Shown: positions 15,187 to 22,894 of the stretch, piece by piece
Numbering within the stretch: the stretch's first letter is position 1
How the letters are laid out: every line of letters begins with the position of its first letter
From: Salmonella enterica subsp. enterica serovar Typhimurium str. LT2
Lineage (GTDB): Bacteria > Pseudomonadota > Gammaproteobacteria > Enterobacterales > Enterobacteriaceae
Length of the DNA: 64,000 nt
Direction of reading: 5' to 3'
Assembly: GCF_000006945.2 (NCBI RefSeq)
Contig: NC_003197.2
Location: 2,728,001-2,792,000 of the forward strand
Program-made: the position numbers and the translations under genes
Notes under the pieces: model-generated
Seen by the model: only the letters and a program-made list of their open reading frames with translations
The model's database searches: none
Told to the model about the DNA's origin: nothing

Positions 15187-18100
15187 TTATCGCCCTCCTC
15201 CAGCAATACCCCCGTCACGCGACTGCTGTTGCCAGAAATCAATGGCGGCTTTTTTTCCAATGTTATATACGGCCTGTAATGCCTGCGGACCAATCTGTCC
15301 GTTGCCGGCGTCGTTGTGGATTTCAATGTTGTACTCAGGCGCAAACATCGCCATCCCTCCTGAACCGGCTGCCACGACACCCAGCTTACCGTCAGCACCA
15401 CGACGAAGTGGTAATATTGCCTCCGGTCCTGCCTCGCCCATCACCCCGGCACCTTTGGCAAAAGCAAAAAATGTCGGGCGATTAACAATGCTGCCGCTGT
15501 ACTGGCTGAGTCCTGCCGAACGGTACACGCCGCCGTCCGCATTCGGAATAACCGACAGCGCCGCAGAACTGTATGCCCCTGATGGTGTACTGCCGCCTGC
15601 CGATGTGCCAAAGCCGAACATTGCCAGCACTGAACCCAACAGTTTAGAAGCCGCAATACGTGCCTCCATTTTTGCAAGGTCAGCCAGGATGGAGACCGTC
15701 AGGCTCCGGAAACTGCCCTTTCCGGTCACGGCAAAATTCGCGATACTGTCCGCCATGCCGTTAAATGCGTTTGTGAAAACGTTCTCCGTCATGCCTGCCA
15801 CATTGCCGCCCTGCGCCAGAAAGTTATCCAGCGCCCGCGACGCCCCCAGCGTCCAGTCTCCCTGCGCAGCGTCAACTTTCGCATTGTAATCCGCCCACTC
15901 AGCCAGCCGGCGATCGAGACTGCCCTTCAGCGCCTGCTCCGCCTGACGATATTCGTCAGAACCGTATGTCCCTTTTGCCTTGCTGTCGCGTTTAAGCTGC
16001 TCCAGTTGTTCCTGGTAGTGCTGCTGAATTTTCAGACGCTCTTCGTATCGGCCACGTTGCTGATCGCCCATACCCATTGTGGCCAGCGCCATTGCGTGCT
16101 GTTGCCTGACGCGGGATTCTTCGTCAGCGAGCTGGCTGGTCAATGTGAGCGTCTTTTTCTTCAGTTCATTAAGGGCATTCTGGTGTTGCAAATCCTGTTG
16201 TGAGATATCCAGCTTCTGTAGCGCAAGCGCAATTTCATCCTTATGTGCCAGTACGCTTTGTTCATCCGCCGTCAGTTTTTTACCGGACAAATCAGCGATG
16301 CGCTGCTGAAATGACAAAAGCTGCTTATGCGCTTCCGTCATTTTTTCGGTCGTGGAAAGCTTCGCGGCGGTAATCTGCCCTTCAGTCTGCGCCTGTTGCT
16401 GGCTGTACTGCAAAAGCAGTCGCCTGGCCTCGTCGTTGTGGTAAGTCTTTGGCTTTTTCGCCTGTTGTGACAACGCCTTTTTATGACGTTCATTTTCGCG
16501 CTCCAGTGCGGCATTGCGTACAGCAGCATCGGCATACTGCATGGCGGTAATGCGCGCCACCTCCCGTTGGTGCCGCAGGGATTCAGTTTCATTATCCCGG
16601 TTCAGCGCGGCGTTCTGCTCGTTCCGACGTTTCTGCGTTTCCTGATAATTACGCTCTGCCTGCGCCTTCGCATCCAGCAGGTCCTTCTGGCGTTTCTGTT
16701 CCTGAAGTTCGTTCAGCTGCTGCTGATCGTATTCAGTCTGGGAAGAAGACACCGTCCAGGGCGTTTTTCTGTCGCGCGCGATTTTTTCCTGCAGTGTCGC
16801 GATCTTTTCATCGAGCGTGTCTTCCCGCCCGATATCCAGCATCCGATCCCATGCCCACTTCGCCGCATCACCGACAGCATTCCATGCTCTTTCAATCCAG
16901 CCCAGATTGTCGTGTACGTCCCCCATCCGCTTATTCATTTCTTCCGAATACGCGGACATGGCAATTTTCGCGGCATCAGCCACTCTTCCCTGCTCGCCCA
17001 GTACCCTGATTTGTTCAAGCTGGGTGGCTGTCAGAAAATGCAGTGTCCTGTCCAGTTCTTTCGCCGCATTCACCGGATCATCCCGCAGGCGTTTAAACTG
17101 GCGGATGGTTTCATCCACTGATTGTCCCACGTTTTCCTGCATTCTGGTCGCGGTACGGGATACCATTGCCATTGCCTGCCCGGTAAACGCTCCGCTACCG
17201 ACCACCTGTGCCAGCACGCCTGCAGCATCGTGCTGCGTGACGCCATTTCCGGCGAGCGACTTCGCCATCGCATTAAGCTGGCCTGTGGTTTTTCCGGCAT
17301 AACTCCCGGTCAGAATAAGCTGTTTATTGAACGTCTCGCTTTCCTTAGCGCCTTCATAGTAGGCCTTGCCCAGCCCGTAAACAGCAGCAGCCACGCCGCC
17401 AGCCAGCCCGCCGAGCATCATGCCCTTCGGAGACATCAGTTGCTCGATCCACCCGGCGCGGTTAGCGAGCGTGATACCACTTCCCCGCAGTGCCCCGAAA
17501 TTCCCACGGGCCAGCTCACCAGCCAGCACGCCCAGTTCACGACGGGCAGCAGCGCTTTTCAGTCCTAGCGTATGGGTGGCAGTTCCGGTACGCTCCAGTT
17601 TACGGATATAAATATCTGCGGCGCTACTGACACCCAGTTCAGCCGCCTTCACCCGCAGCAGCTCGGTACGGGAGAGGCCCTGTACCGTCGTCTGCTCTTT
17701 CAGGCGGCGTATAAACTGTGCTTTTTTCTGCGTGGCCAGCGCTTCGGCATCGGTAAGCTCACGGGTCTTCCTGGCGGTTTCAGACACCAGCGCCAGATAA
17801 TCGCCCTGTGAGATATCTCCGCGTCCTTTCGCCTGTCGTACCTGCGCCTGGATACGCTGCAGCTCCTGCAGACCACCGCTTAACTGTTTTACACTGTCAA
17901 TCTGGCGGTAAAAAGCAGCACTTGTCCTGTCCTGTGCTGCCGCCACAGCCGCTGACTGCGCCTGTTCCTCACGCAGTTTCCTTCCCAGTGCCTCCACCCG
18001 CTGTCGCGTCTGATCCACATCCGCCGCCAGACGCGTACTGGCCGCTGCGCTTTTCTCCACAGCGGAACTGTACGCGGTACTGCTGGCAGTCACTTGCTCC

Positions 18101-18282
18101 AGACTGGCGGACGTCCGGCGCGTCGCCTCCGTCTGCTTATCCAGAAAACGCTGCATCCGGGCCGCTGAACGTTCTGAGTCACCAGCCGCATCGTTCAGCA
18201 ATTTTTTAATGCGCGGAACTTCGTTTCGGAACTCTGCGCTGTCGATACTTAAATCAATGACCAGGTTCGCTATCTGGTCCAT
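15187..18282 (-). CDS. H: Tail tape measure protein H
   Basis: 1031 residues, somewhat longer than lambda gpH (853); tail length scales with this protein, so the Gifsy-1 tail should be longer than lambda's. It is mostly helical and rich in Ala/Gln/Glu, with coiled-coil stretches (about 30-120 and 500-720), and has a hydrophobic segment near 285-310 (MMLGGLAGGVAAAVYGLGKA). The C-terminal MAMFAPEYNIEIHNDAG block is conserved. ATG 18282 follows GGAGG by eight bases and is preferred to the GTG nine bases upstream. It overlaps T by 29 bases. Confidence 0.95.
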   Translation of the reverse strand: MDQIANLVIDLSIDSAEFRNEVPRIKKLLNDAAGDSERSAARMQRFLDKQTEATRRTSASLEQVTASSTAYSSAVEKSAAASTRLAADVDQTRQRVEALGRKLREEQAQSAAVAAAQDRTSAAFYRQIDSVKQLSGGLQELQRIQAQVRQAKGRGDISQGDYLALVSETARKTRELTDAEALATQKKAQFIRRLKEQTTVQGLSRTELLRVKAAELGVSSAADIYIRKLERTGTATHTLGLKSAAARRELGVLAGELARGNFGALRGSGITLANRAGWIEQLMSPKGMMLGGLAGGVAAAVYGLGKAYYEGAKESETFNKQLILTGSYAGKTTGQLNAMAKSLAGNGVTQHDAAGVLAQVVGSGAFTGQAMAMVSRTATRMQENVGQSVDETIRQFKRLRDDPVNAAKELDRTLHFLTATQLEQIRVLGEQGRVADAAKIAMSAYSEEMNKRMGDVHDNLGWIERAWNAVGDAAKWAWDRMLDIGREDTLDEKIATLQEKIARDRKTPWTVSSSQTEYDQQQLNELQEQKRQKDLLDAKAQAERNYQETQKRRNEQNAALNRDNETESLRHQREVARITAMQYADAAVRNAALERENERHKKALSQQAKKPKTYHNDEARRLLLQYSQQQAQTEGQITAAKLSTTEKMTEAHKQLLSFQQRIADLSGKKLTADEQSVLAHKDEIALALQKLDISQQDLQHQNALNELKKKTLTLTSQLADEESRVRQQHAMALATMGMGDQQRGRYEERLKIQQHYQEQLEQLKRDSKAKGTYGSDEYRQAEQALKGSLDRRLAEWADYNAKVDAAQGDWTLGASRALDNFLAQGGNVAGMTENVFTNAFNGMADSIANFAVTGKGSFRSLTVSILADLAKMEARIAASKLLGSVLAMFGFGTSAGGSTPSGAYSSAALSVIPNADGGVYRSAGLSQYSGSIVNRPTFFAFAKGAGVMGEAGPEAILPLRRGADGKLGVVAAGSGGMAMFAPEYNIEIHNDAGNGQIGPQALQAVYNIGKKAAIDFWQQQSRDGGIAGGGR

Positions 18283-18595
18283 AGCGGACACCTCCGGTAA
18301 TACCTTCGCCCAGGATCATCAGTTCATCATCCGTTTTTTCGTGCAACGACTCAGGATCAGTGATCAGGCTGAACATTTCTGCATCGTGATGCGTGCCTGT
18401 AACCAGTCCGGAAATCAGCGATTTCAGCGTTGCAAACTCCGCATCCAGCAACATGTCACTGAAGCTGTTCTTCCCGAAATGCTCCGCCCACTCACCCAGC
18501 TCTGTCGCACTCATTTCCGCCAGCATCTGCCGCCAGTCTGGTCGCCGGAACTCACGCGCGAGCCGCATCACAAACGCCAGCTCCCGGTTCAGGAC
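18254..18595 (-). CDS. T: Tail assembly protein T region, read as G-T fusion by -1 frameshift
   Basis: This frame encodes about 113 residues (VLNRELAFVMRLAREFRRPD and on) with no convincing start of its own. By analogy with lambda, it is expressed when ribosomes on G slip back one base near its end, producing gpG-T, the chaperone that coats the tape measure. The likely slip site is G-GAA-AAG at 18601-18595, two codons before the G stop. An alternative is independent initiation at the ATG near 18571. Confidence 0.85.
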   Translation of the reverse strand, partial: VLNRELAFVMRLAREFRRPDWRQMLAEMSATELGEWAEHFGKNSFSDMLLDAEFATLKSLISGLVTGTHHDAEMFSLITDPESLHEKTDDELMILGEGITGGVRYGPDSEPGH

Positions 18596-18984
18596 TTTTC
18601 CGGCGTGGTCGTGTCCTTTTCACTCCCGCTGTCGTCTTCCTGCGATGCCGGAAGACGCATACCACTCAGGGACAGAACCATATCAGCGCCACGTCCCAGC
18701 GCCTCATAAGACCATTCCAGTCTGACGGACTCATACAGGGCGCGGGCCTCCTCCTCTTTTTTGCTTTCACACAGGGAGCGGGATACCAGCCATGCATTAA
18801 TATCCACCCCCATCTGCATAAATTCTGTCTGACGCTCTGCTTCCGTCAGGGTTTCAGGCTGTGCGTCATAGTCTGCCGTCCGCTGCTGAATAAACTTCAG
18901 ATAATCCACACGTTGCAGGGCAGAAAGCTCACTGAGCACGATGGAATGCCCACCGTAGTTAAAGGTGTCTGTATTGAGAAACAT
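18589..18984 (-). CDS. G: Tail assembly chaperone G
   Basis: 131 residues, homologue of lambda gpG (140). It is an acidic, helical chaperone that binds the tape measure before tube polymerisation and is absent from mature tails. It opens MFLNTDTFNYGGHSIVLSEL. The C-terminal end DDSGSEKDTTTPEKS contains the presumed frameshift site to T. Confidence 0.93.
   Translation of the reverse strand: MFLNTDTFNYGGHSIVLSELSALQRVDYLKFIQQRTADYDAQPETLTEAERQTEFMQMGVDINAWLVSRSLCESKKEEEARALYESVRLEWSYEALGRGADMVLSLSGMRLPASQEDDSGSEKDTTTPEKS
18595..18601 (-). promoter_or_regulatory. Programmed -1 frameshift site for G-T
   Basis: On the minus strand the heptamer is GGAAAAG, read G-GAA-AAG in frame zero and GGA-AAA after a -1 slip. 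It replaces lambda's GGGAAAG. Only the A-site re-pairing is perfect; the P-site shift is imperfect, so efficiency may be lower than in lambda. Confidence 0.6.
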
Positions 18985-19034
18985 GATGATTTTCCATAGA
19001 AGCCCCGGAACCGGGGCGGACTGATAAGAGAGGG

Positions 19035-19778
19035 TTATGACGCCGTCACTGTCACTGCTGCCACCGCGACAAGACTGCCGTCACTGCTGATACCAACAAT
19101 ATTCACGCTGCCCGCCTTCACGCCTTTAACCGTGGCCACATTATCCTTCAGCGTGACGGTGGCGATCAGCGGATCGGCGGTCGCAACCTGCAGCGTTTTA
19201 TCTGACGCGTTATCAGGTTTTACCGTAAATGTCAGCGTGGTGGTGGCTCCGGCAGCCACCGTGGCACTGGCCGGCGCAACGGTCACGCCGGATACGCTGA
19301 CTACGTCAGGTGTATCCTCCTCCGCAAGAGAAGGACGCCCGACGCCGGTGATTTTTACGCTGCGTGTCATCACCTCTTTGGACGTCACGGTTTTACCCAG
19401 TGAACTCAGCCAGCCGCGGAACACATCAACCGTCCCGTTAGGATACCTGATACGGAAGGCGCGAACTTCGCCGGTGTCAAACAGCTCAACCAGTTTTTTC
19501 TGTCCGGTCTCACCGGGTTTCCAGGCCAGCGTGGCCGTGGTGTCACCGACGCTTTTCTGCCCCTGCGTAGTGCTTTTCCAGTCGGCATTTTCATCATCAA
19601 GATAGTCATCGTCTTCCGCATCTGCACTCATTTCTCCGGGCTGCAGATCCTTAATACCTGCCAGTCGCAGCCAGTCATCATCAGCCAGTGGATTTTTAAA
19701 CGCATCGCCGCTGCCGGTATACAGCCAGAATGTGGTTCCGGCGCCTTTCGTTTTTACCAGTGGGTTTGGTGTTCCCAT
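19035..19778 (-). CDS. V: Major tail tube protein V
   Basis: 247 residues against 246 for lambda gpV. Residues 1-155 are the tube domain (TFWLYTGSGDAFKNPLADDD, DDDYLDDENADW). Residues of about 165-247 form a bacterial Ig-like (Big_2) domain (VTVAPASATVAAGATTTLTF), displayed on the tail surface and often thought to touch cell-surface sugars. ATG 19778 sits five bases after GGAGG, better spaced than the ATG three bases upstream. A G+C hairpin (19002-19017) separates it from G. Confidence 0.95.
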   Translation of the reverse strand: MGTPNPLVKTKGAGTTFWLYTGSGDAFKNPLADDDWLRLAGIKDLQPGEMSADAEDDDYLDDENADWKSTTQGQKSVGDTTATLAWKPGETGQKKLVELFDTGEVRAFRIRYPNGTVDVFRGWLSSLGKTVTSKEVMTRSVKITGVGRPSLAEEDTPDVVSVSGVTVAPASATVAAGATTTLTFTVKPDNASDKTLQVATADPLIATVTLKDNVATVKGVKAGSVNIVGISSDGSLVAVAAVTVTAS

Positions 19779-19788
19779 CATATCCTCC

Positions 19789-20190
19789 TCAGTTGGTATA
19801 GGTGATCCGGTAAGTAATTTCTGCCATCCCCCACGTTGCCATTTCGCTGTCACGCTGGTAGTCATAACCCAGCGGGGTCATGGTATCGATAAGGCGCTCC
19901 AGACCACTAACCTCTTCCAGCGCAGGAAAGATTTTTTCTTCCATCCAGATATCAAGCTCTGTATCAGGAGCCTGAGCCCTCAGAAAAACTGCCGTATGGA
20001 GAGTAGCCTGCCAGTCATCCTCATCGGTCATAAGGCCTGTATACTGTGCGTCTGTCAGCCAGACAGCTATTGCGGGTAAATCTTCCTGTTCTACGAAAGC
20101 AGGAAGTCCATCAAAAAGAGTGACAGGTGCGCCAGTCACGGATTCCAGCTTTTCCAGAACGGCCCGGCGGATTAATGTGTGTTTGCTCAT
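19789..20190 (-). CDS. U: Tail terminator protein U
   Basis: 133 residues, homologue of lambda gpU (131), the hexameric ring that caps the finished tail tube and joins it to the head. The first residues MSKHTLIRRAVLEKLESVTG match the family. Its Shine-Dalgarno GGAGG (20202-20198 on the minus strand) lies in one arm of a 44-bp palindrome at 20197-20240 that came with the gipA insertion. Transcripts arriving from Z would fold this site shut, so U expression may be reduced or need ribosomes to open the hairpin. Confidence 0.93.
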   Translation of the reverse strand: MSKHTLIRRAVLEKLESVTGAPVTLFDGLPAFVEQEDLPAIAVWLTDAQYTGLMTDEDDWQATLHTAVFLRAQAPDTELDIWMEEKIFPALEEVSGLERLIDTMTPLGYDYQRDSEMATWGMAEITYRITYTN

Positions 20191-20196
20191 CAGAAT

Positions 20197-20240
20197 GCCT
20201 CCTTTCCTCCCCGGCCTGAAGGCCGGGGAGGAAAGGAGGC
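20197..20240. repeat. 44-bp near-perfect palindrome, left end of the gipA element
   Basis: Two 21-base arms (20197-20217 and 20220-20240) are exact reverse complements around GA. It resembles the subterminal hairpin of IS200/IS605-group left ends. Adjacent sequence CATCAGAATGCCTCC (20188-20202) is identical to 22054-22068, which flanks the second right-end copy. Confidence 0.85.
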
Positions 20241-20298
20241 GGTTTTCCGGCTAACTGTCTTTTGCATAATCACATTTTCCTCTTTAATATGTGAAGCC

Positions 20299-21429
20299 AT
20301 GAAACGCGCATATAAATACCGGTTTTACCCCACGACTGAGCAGGCTGAGCTTTTAGCTCAGACGTTCGGTTGTGTGCGTTTCGTCTACAACTCCATCCTC
20401 CGCTGGCGTACCGATGCGTACTACGAGCGAAAGGAAAAGATCGGTTACCTACAGGCCAACGCTCGCCTTACGGCGCTGAAAAAGGAGCCAGAATTTGCCT
20501 GGCTTAACGACGTTTCCTGCGTTCCCCTCCAGCAGTCTTTGCGCCACCAACAAACCGCCTTTGCTAACTTCTTCGCCGGACGGGCTGCATATCCGGCTTT
20601 CAAAAGCAAACGGCACAAGCAGGCGGCTGAGTTCACTGCGAGCGCGTTTAAATACCGCGACGGCAAGCTGTACATGGCAAAGAACAAAATCCCCTTAGAC
20701 GTGCGCTGGAGTCGTCCGCTGCCGTCCGTGCCGTCTACCGTCACCATTTCCAAAGATGCCGCAGGGCGGTACTTTGTTTCGTGCCTTTGCGAATTTGAAC
20801 CCGCATCACTGCCGATCACCTCTTCAATGGTCGGCATTGATGTTGGTTTAAAAGATTTGTTCGTCACCGATACCGGATTCAGGTCCGGCAATCCCCGCCA
20901 TACCGCTAAATACGCGGCTCGCCTGGCACTACTCCAGCGCCGGTTAAGCAAAAAGGCCAAAGGCTCAAAGAACCGCGCCAAAGCCCACTTAAAGGTAGCC
21001 CGACTCCACGCGAAAATTGCTGATTGCCGACTGGATGCCCTGCACAAGGCCACCCGCAAACTGATTAACGATAACCAAGTTGTATGCGTCGAATCCCTGA
21101 AAGTGAGGAACATGATCCGCAACCCGTCGCTATCCAAAGCAATAGCAGACGCGAGCTGGGGCGAACTTGTGCGCCAGCTCCGGTACAAAGGCGAATGGGC
21201 GGGGCGGTCAGTGGTAGCCATTGACCAGTTTTTCCCGTCCTCAAAACGCTGTAGCTGTTGCGGTTTCATCATGAAAAAAATGCCTCTTGATGTTCGTAAA
21301 TGGCAGTGCCCTGAGTGCGGAACTGACCACGACCGGGACGTTAACGCGGCACGTAATATCAAAGCTGCCGGGCTGGCAGTGTTAGCCCACGGAGAGCCTG
21401 TAAATCCTGAATCGCTCAAAGCGGCTTAG
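20299..21429 (+). CDS. gipA: GipA, IS605-type TnpB homologue
   Basis: 376 residues on the strand opposite the late operon. GipA is the Gifsy-1 factor known to promote growth in Peyer's patches, and its sequence is that of a TnpB protein. The N-terminus MKRAYKYRFYPTTEQAELLA is the TnpB helix-turn-helix region. The RuvC nuclease residues are all present: Asp181 (GIDVGLKD), Glu265 (CVESLKV) and Asp345/Asp347 (DRDVNAARN). A four-cysteine zinc ribbon (CSCCGF, CPECG) lies between RuvC-II and III. No tnpA lies beside it. TnpB proteins are RNA-guided nucleases, so nuclease activity is a reasonable prediction; published work treats GipA as a virulence gene. ATG 20299 has only a weak ribosome site. Confidence 0.93.
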   Translation: MKRAYKYRFYPTTEQAELLAQTFGCVRFVYNSILRWRTDAYYERKEKIGYLQANARLTALKKEPEFAWLNDVSCVPLQQSLRHQQTAFANFFAGRAAYPAFKSKRHKQAAEFTASAFKYRDGKLYMAKNKIPLDVRWSRPLPSVPSTVTISKDAAGRYFVSCLCEFEPASLPITSSMVGIDVGLKDLFVTDTGFRSGNPRHTAKYAARLALLQRRLSKKAKGSKNRAKAHLKVARLHAKIADCRLDALHKATRKLINDNQVVCVESLKVRNMIRNPSLSKAIADASWGELVRQLRYKGEWAGRSVVAIDQFFPSSKRCSCCGFIMKKMPLDVRKWQCPECGTDHDRDVNAARNIKAAGLAVLAHGEPVNPESLKAA

Positions 21430-21446
21430 ATTCGGCTCGTTGAAGT

Positions 21447-21481
21447 GGGAATCCCCGTCCTTCAGGGCGGGGAGCAGTCAA
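21447..21481 (+). ncRNA. IS605-type right end / predicted omega-RNA scaffold 3' end
   Basis: Just after gipA, GGGAATCCCCGTCCTTCAGG and the following bases fold into a CCCCG-CCTTCAGG-CGGGG-type hairpin and end in GAGCAGTCAA. In TnpB elements, the transcript of the right end is the guide-RNA scaffold and the next 16-20 bases are the guide, here starting CGTGAAAGATAAAG inside gene Z. The Z stop codon TGA is contributed by this end. RNA production is inferred. Confidence 0.6.
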
Positions 21482-22056
21482 CGTGAAAGATAAAGCCTCA
21501 GTTGTTGTTTCAGGGCATACCCCAGTTGCTTCGGTATTTCCTCGTCAATCAAGCTTTGTGTGGCGCTTTCGAATGCCTGAGTCAATGGTCCGGAAAGAGG
21601 AATTTTCACTACATCGATTGGATAACGGTTTTTCCCGTTAACGCGTCGCATAACATGCCAGCGTCCGTTAGCCAGTTGCTGAATAAAGGCATCCCGGAAC
21701 AGATATGGCCCGATTTTAAGCACACTTCCGCGATACAGCAGTTTGCCCCTCCGTTTGCTCATCCTGACCTGTGCAGCGCCCAACTTTATGGCGGGAAGGT
21801 TTCCCCGGTTAATCCGTATCCGGGCAGAGCGTTTACCGTCTGTACCGGCTTTAAATAACCTCACCCTCTGGCGAACCAGCTTCAGCGGAAGTCCTCTTAC
21901 CTGGTTATCTCCGGCGACAGTCTCCCGCGCCACCTTACGGGTTGCCACTGAAACAGCTTTCTGCGCCACGCGATTCACAGCCCAGATACTGGCCCGGGGA
22001 ACCATCTGTCGGTCAAGGCTGTTCAGATTCCGGATCGCATTTTCAAGCCCTTTCAT
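21478..22056 (-). CDS. Z: Minor tail protein Z
   Basis: 192 residues, the same length as lambda gpZ, which acts at tail completion and is needed for infectivity of joined particles. It opens MKGLENAIRNLNSLDRQMVP and keeps the basic block FIQQLANGRWHVMRRVNGKNRYPIDVVKIP. The stop codon lies within the right end of the gipA element (TTGACT read on this strand), so the insertion happened right at the Z terminus without obvious loss of residues. It uses the ribosome site GGAGGCATTCTG, identical to that of U. Confidence 0.94.
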   Translation of the reverse strand: MKGLENAIRNLNSLDRQMVPRASIWAVNRVAQKAVSVATRKVARETVAGDNQVRGLPLKLVRQRVRLFKAGTDGKRSARIRINRGNLPAIKLGAAQVRMSKRRGKLLYRGSVLKIGPYLFRDAFIQQLANGRWHVMRRVNGKNRYPIDVVKIPLSGPLTQAFESATQSLIDEEIPKQLGYALKQQLRLYLSR

Positions 22057-22068
22057 CAGAATGCCTCC

Positions 22069-22103
22069 GGGAAACCCCGGCCTTTAGGCCGGGGAGCAGT
22101 CAA
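22069..22103 (+). repeat. Solo copy of the gipA element right end
   Basis: This 35-bp block matches 21447-21481 at 31 of 35 positions, including the terminal GGGGAGCAGTCAA. It has no tnpB gene. It overlaps the end of FII and supplies its last codons and stop. It is preceded by CATCAGAATGCCTCC, the same sequence that precedes the gipA left end. It is probably a minimal non-autonomous derivative or an orphan omega-RNA end. Confidence 0.75.
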
Positions 22104-22467
22104 ACATTCCTCCCGTCCTGCGCCGGTTATCCGTCGGCGGCGTCCCCCTGCCCAGCAGAATAATACTGCTGTCTCCACCAGCCGGAGTGATGCGATCCAC
22201 CCAGAAGGTGTCACCGAGAATGGTTAGTGTGTCCGGGCGCTTCAGATGGACTGTCAGGGATGTTTTGACAAAAAATGTAGGCTTGTCTCCCTCAATCCGG
22301 ACACCTCCGGCGGCATACGACACACTTTCAGGATCGTCAAATACGCCCGTAAGCGTGGCCCCTGCCAGAACGCCGGAGGTTATTGTTGCTACCGTTCCCA
22401 TCACCCGGAGGATGGCATCATCAGCCTGAGAAATCGCGGTATCAAACAGGTTTTCGGACTGCGACAT
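22084..22467 (-). CDS. FII: Head-tail joining protein FII, C-terminus altered by an inserted element
   Basis: 127 residues; lambda FII has 117 and ends at NRRR. Here the protein continues NRRRTGGMFDCSPA, and the last residues and stop come from the right-end repeat at 22069-22103. FII forms the ring on the connector to which the tail binds. The core (NLFDTAISQADDAILRVMGT, DPESVSYAAGGVRIEG) is well kept. ATG 22467 with GGGTGG upstream was chosen by alignment with lambda FII. Confidence 0.9.
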   Translation of the reverse strand: MSQSENLFDTAISQADDAILRVMGTVATITSGVLAGATLTGVFDDPESVSYAAGGVRIEGDKPTFFVKTSLTVHLKRPDTLTILGDTFWVDRITPAGGDSSIILLGRGTPPTDNRRRTGGMFDCSPA

Positions 22468-22477
22468 ATCGCCACCC

Positions 22478-22837
22478 TTACAGTTCAATAATAAGTCCTG
22501 CAGCAATCAGCTCGTCCACATCGTGTTGCGAAATACGCGCCGGGTTTCCCGCCATAACCATATCCAGTTCCCGGTTACTGTCCGGATCGATGGCGCAGAT
22601 GTGTAGTGTACGAAGCGCCCTGATAAGTACCCGTTCGGATCTTTGCCCGATCCCGGGCGGCACTATGGATTCATCACTGTCATTTTCCACAGCAGGCAAA
22701 TGCTCCGCCTCCGCTTCCTCTTCCCATTCCATGACACGCTGGCTGAGTTCAGCGGCGCTCCCGGACACATCCGGATCACGACCAAGCCGCGTCGCAAGCT
22801 CCCGCAGACGCTGTATATTCTCTTCTTTTGTTGCCAT
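22478..22837 (-). CDS. FI: DNA packaging protein FI
   Basis: 119 residues, similar to lambda FI (132). The first 40 residues form a SAP-like helical unit (LRELATRLGRDPDVSGSAAE), followed by an acidic middle and a C-terminal domain that binds capsid. FI stimulates terminase-prohead joining during DNA packaging. ATG 22837 sits eight bases after GGGAGG. A terminator-like hairpin (22866-22886) precedes it. Confidence 0.9.
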   Translation of the reverse strand: MATKEENIQRLRELATRLGRDPDVSGSAAELSQRVMEWEEEAEAEHLPAVENDSDESIVPPGIGQRSERVLIRALRTLHICAIDPDSNRELDMVMAGNPARISQHDVDELIAAGLIIEL

Positions 22838-22865
22838 AAAAGATCCTCCCGCAATTTGTAACAAT

Positions 22866-22886
22866 AAAGGCCTGAATCAGGCCTTT
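22866..22886 (-). terminator. Hairpin between E and FI
   Basis: Arms AAAGGCCTGA and TCAGGCCTTT around one base, a near-perfect palindrome right after the major capsid gene. It is likely to stabilise the abundant E message or act as a weak terminator. Confidence 0.5.
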
Positions 22887-22894
22887 TGGGATGC

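Noticed and set aside
20445..21419. A 324-codon minus-strand frame opposite gipA
   Set aside because: Antisense shadow of the TnpB coding region; no domain, and codon choice follows the other strand.
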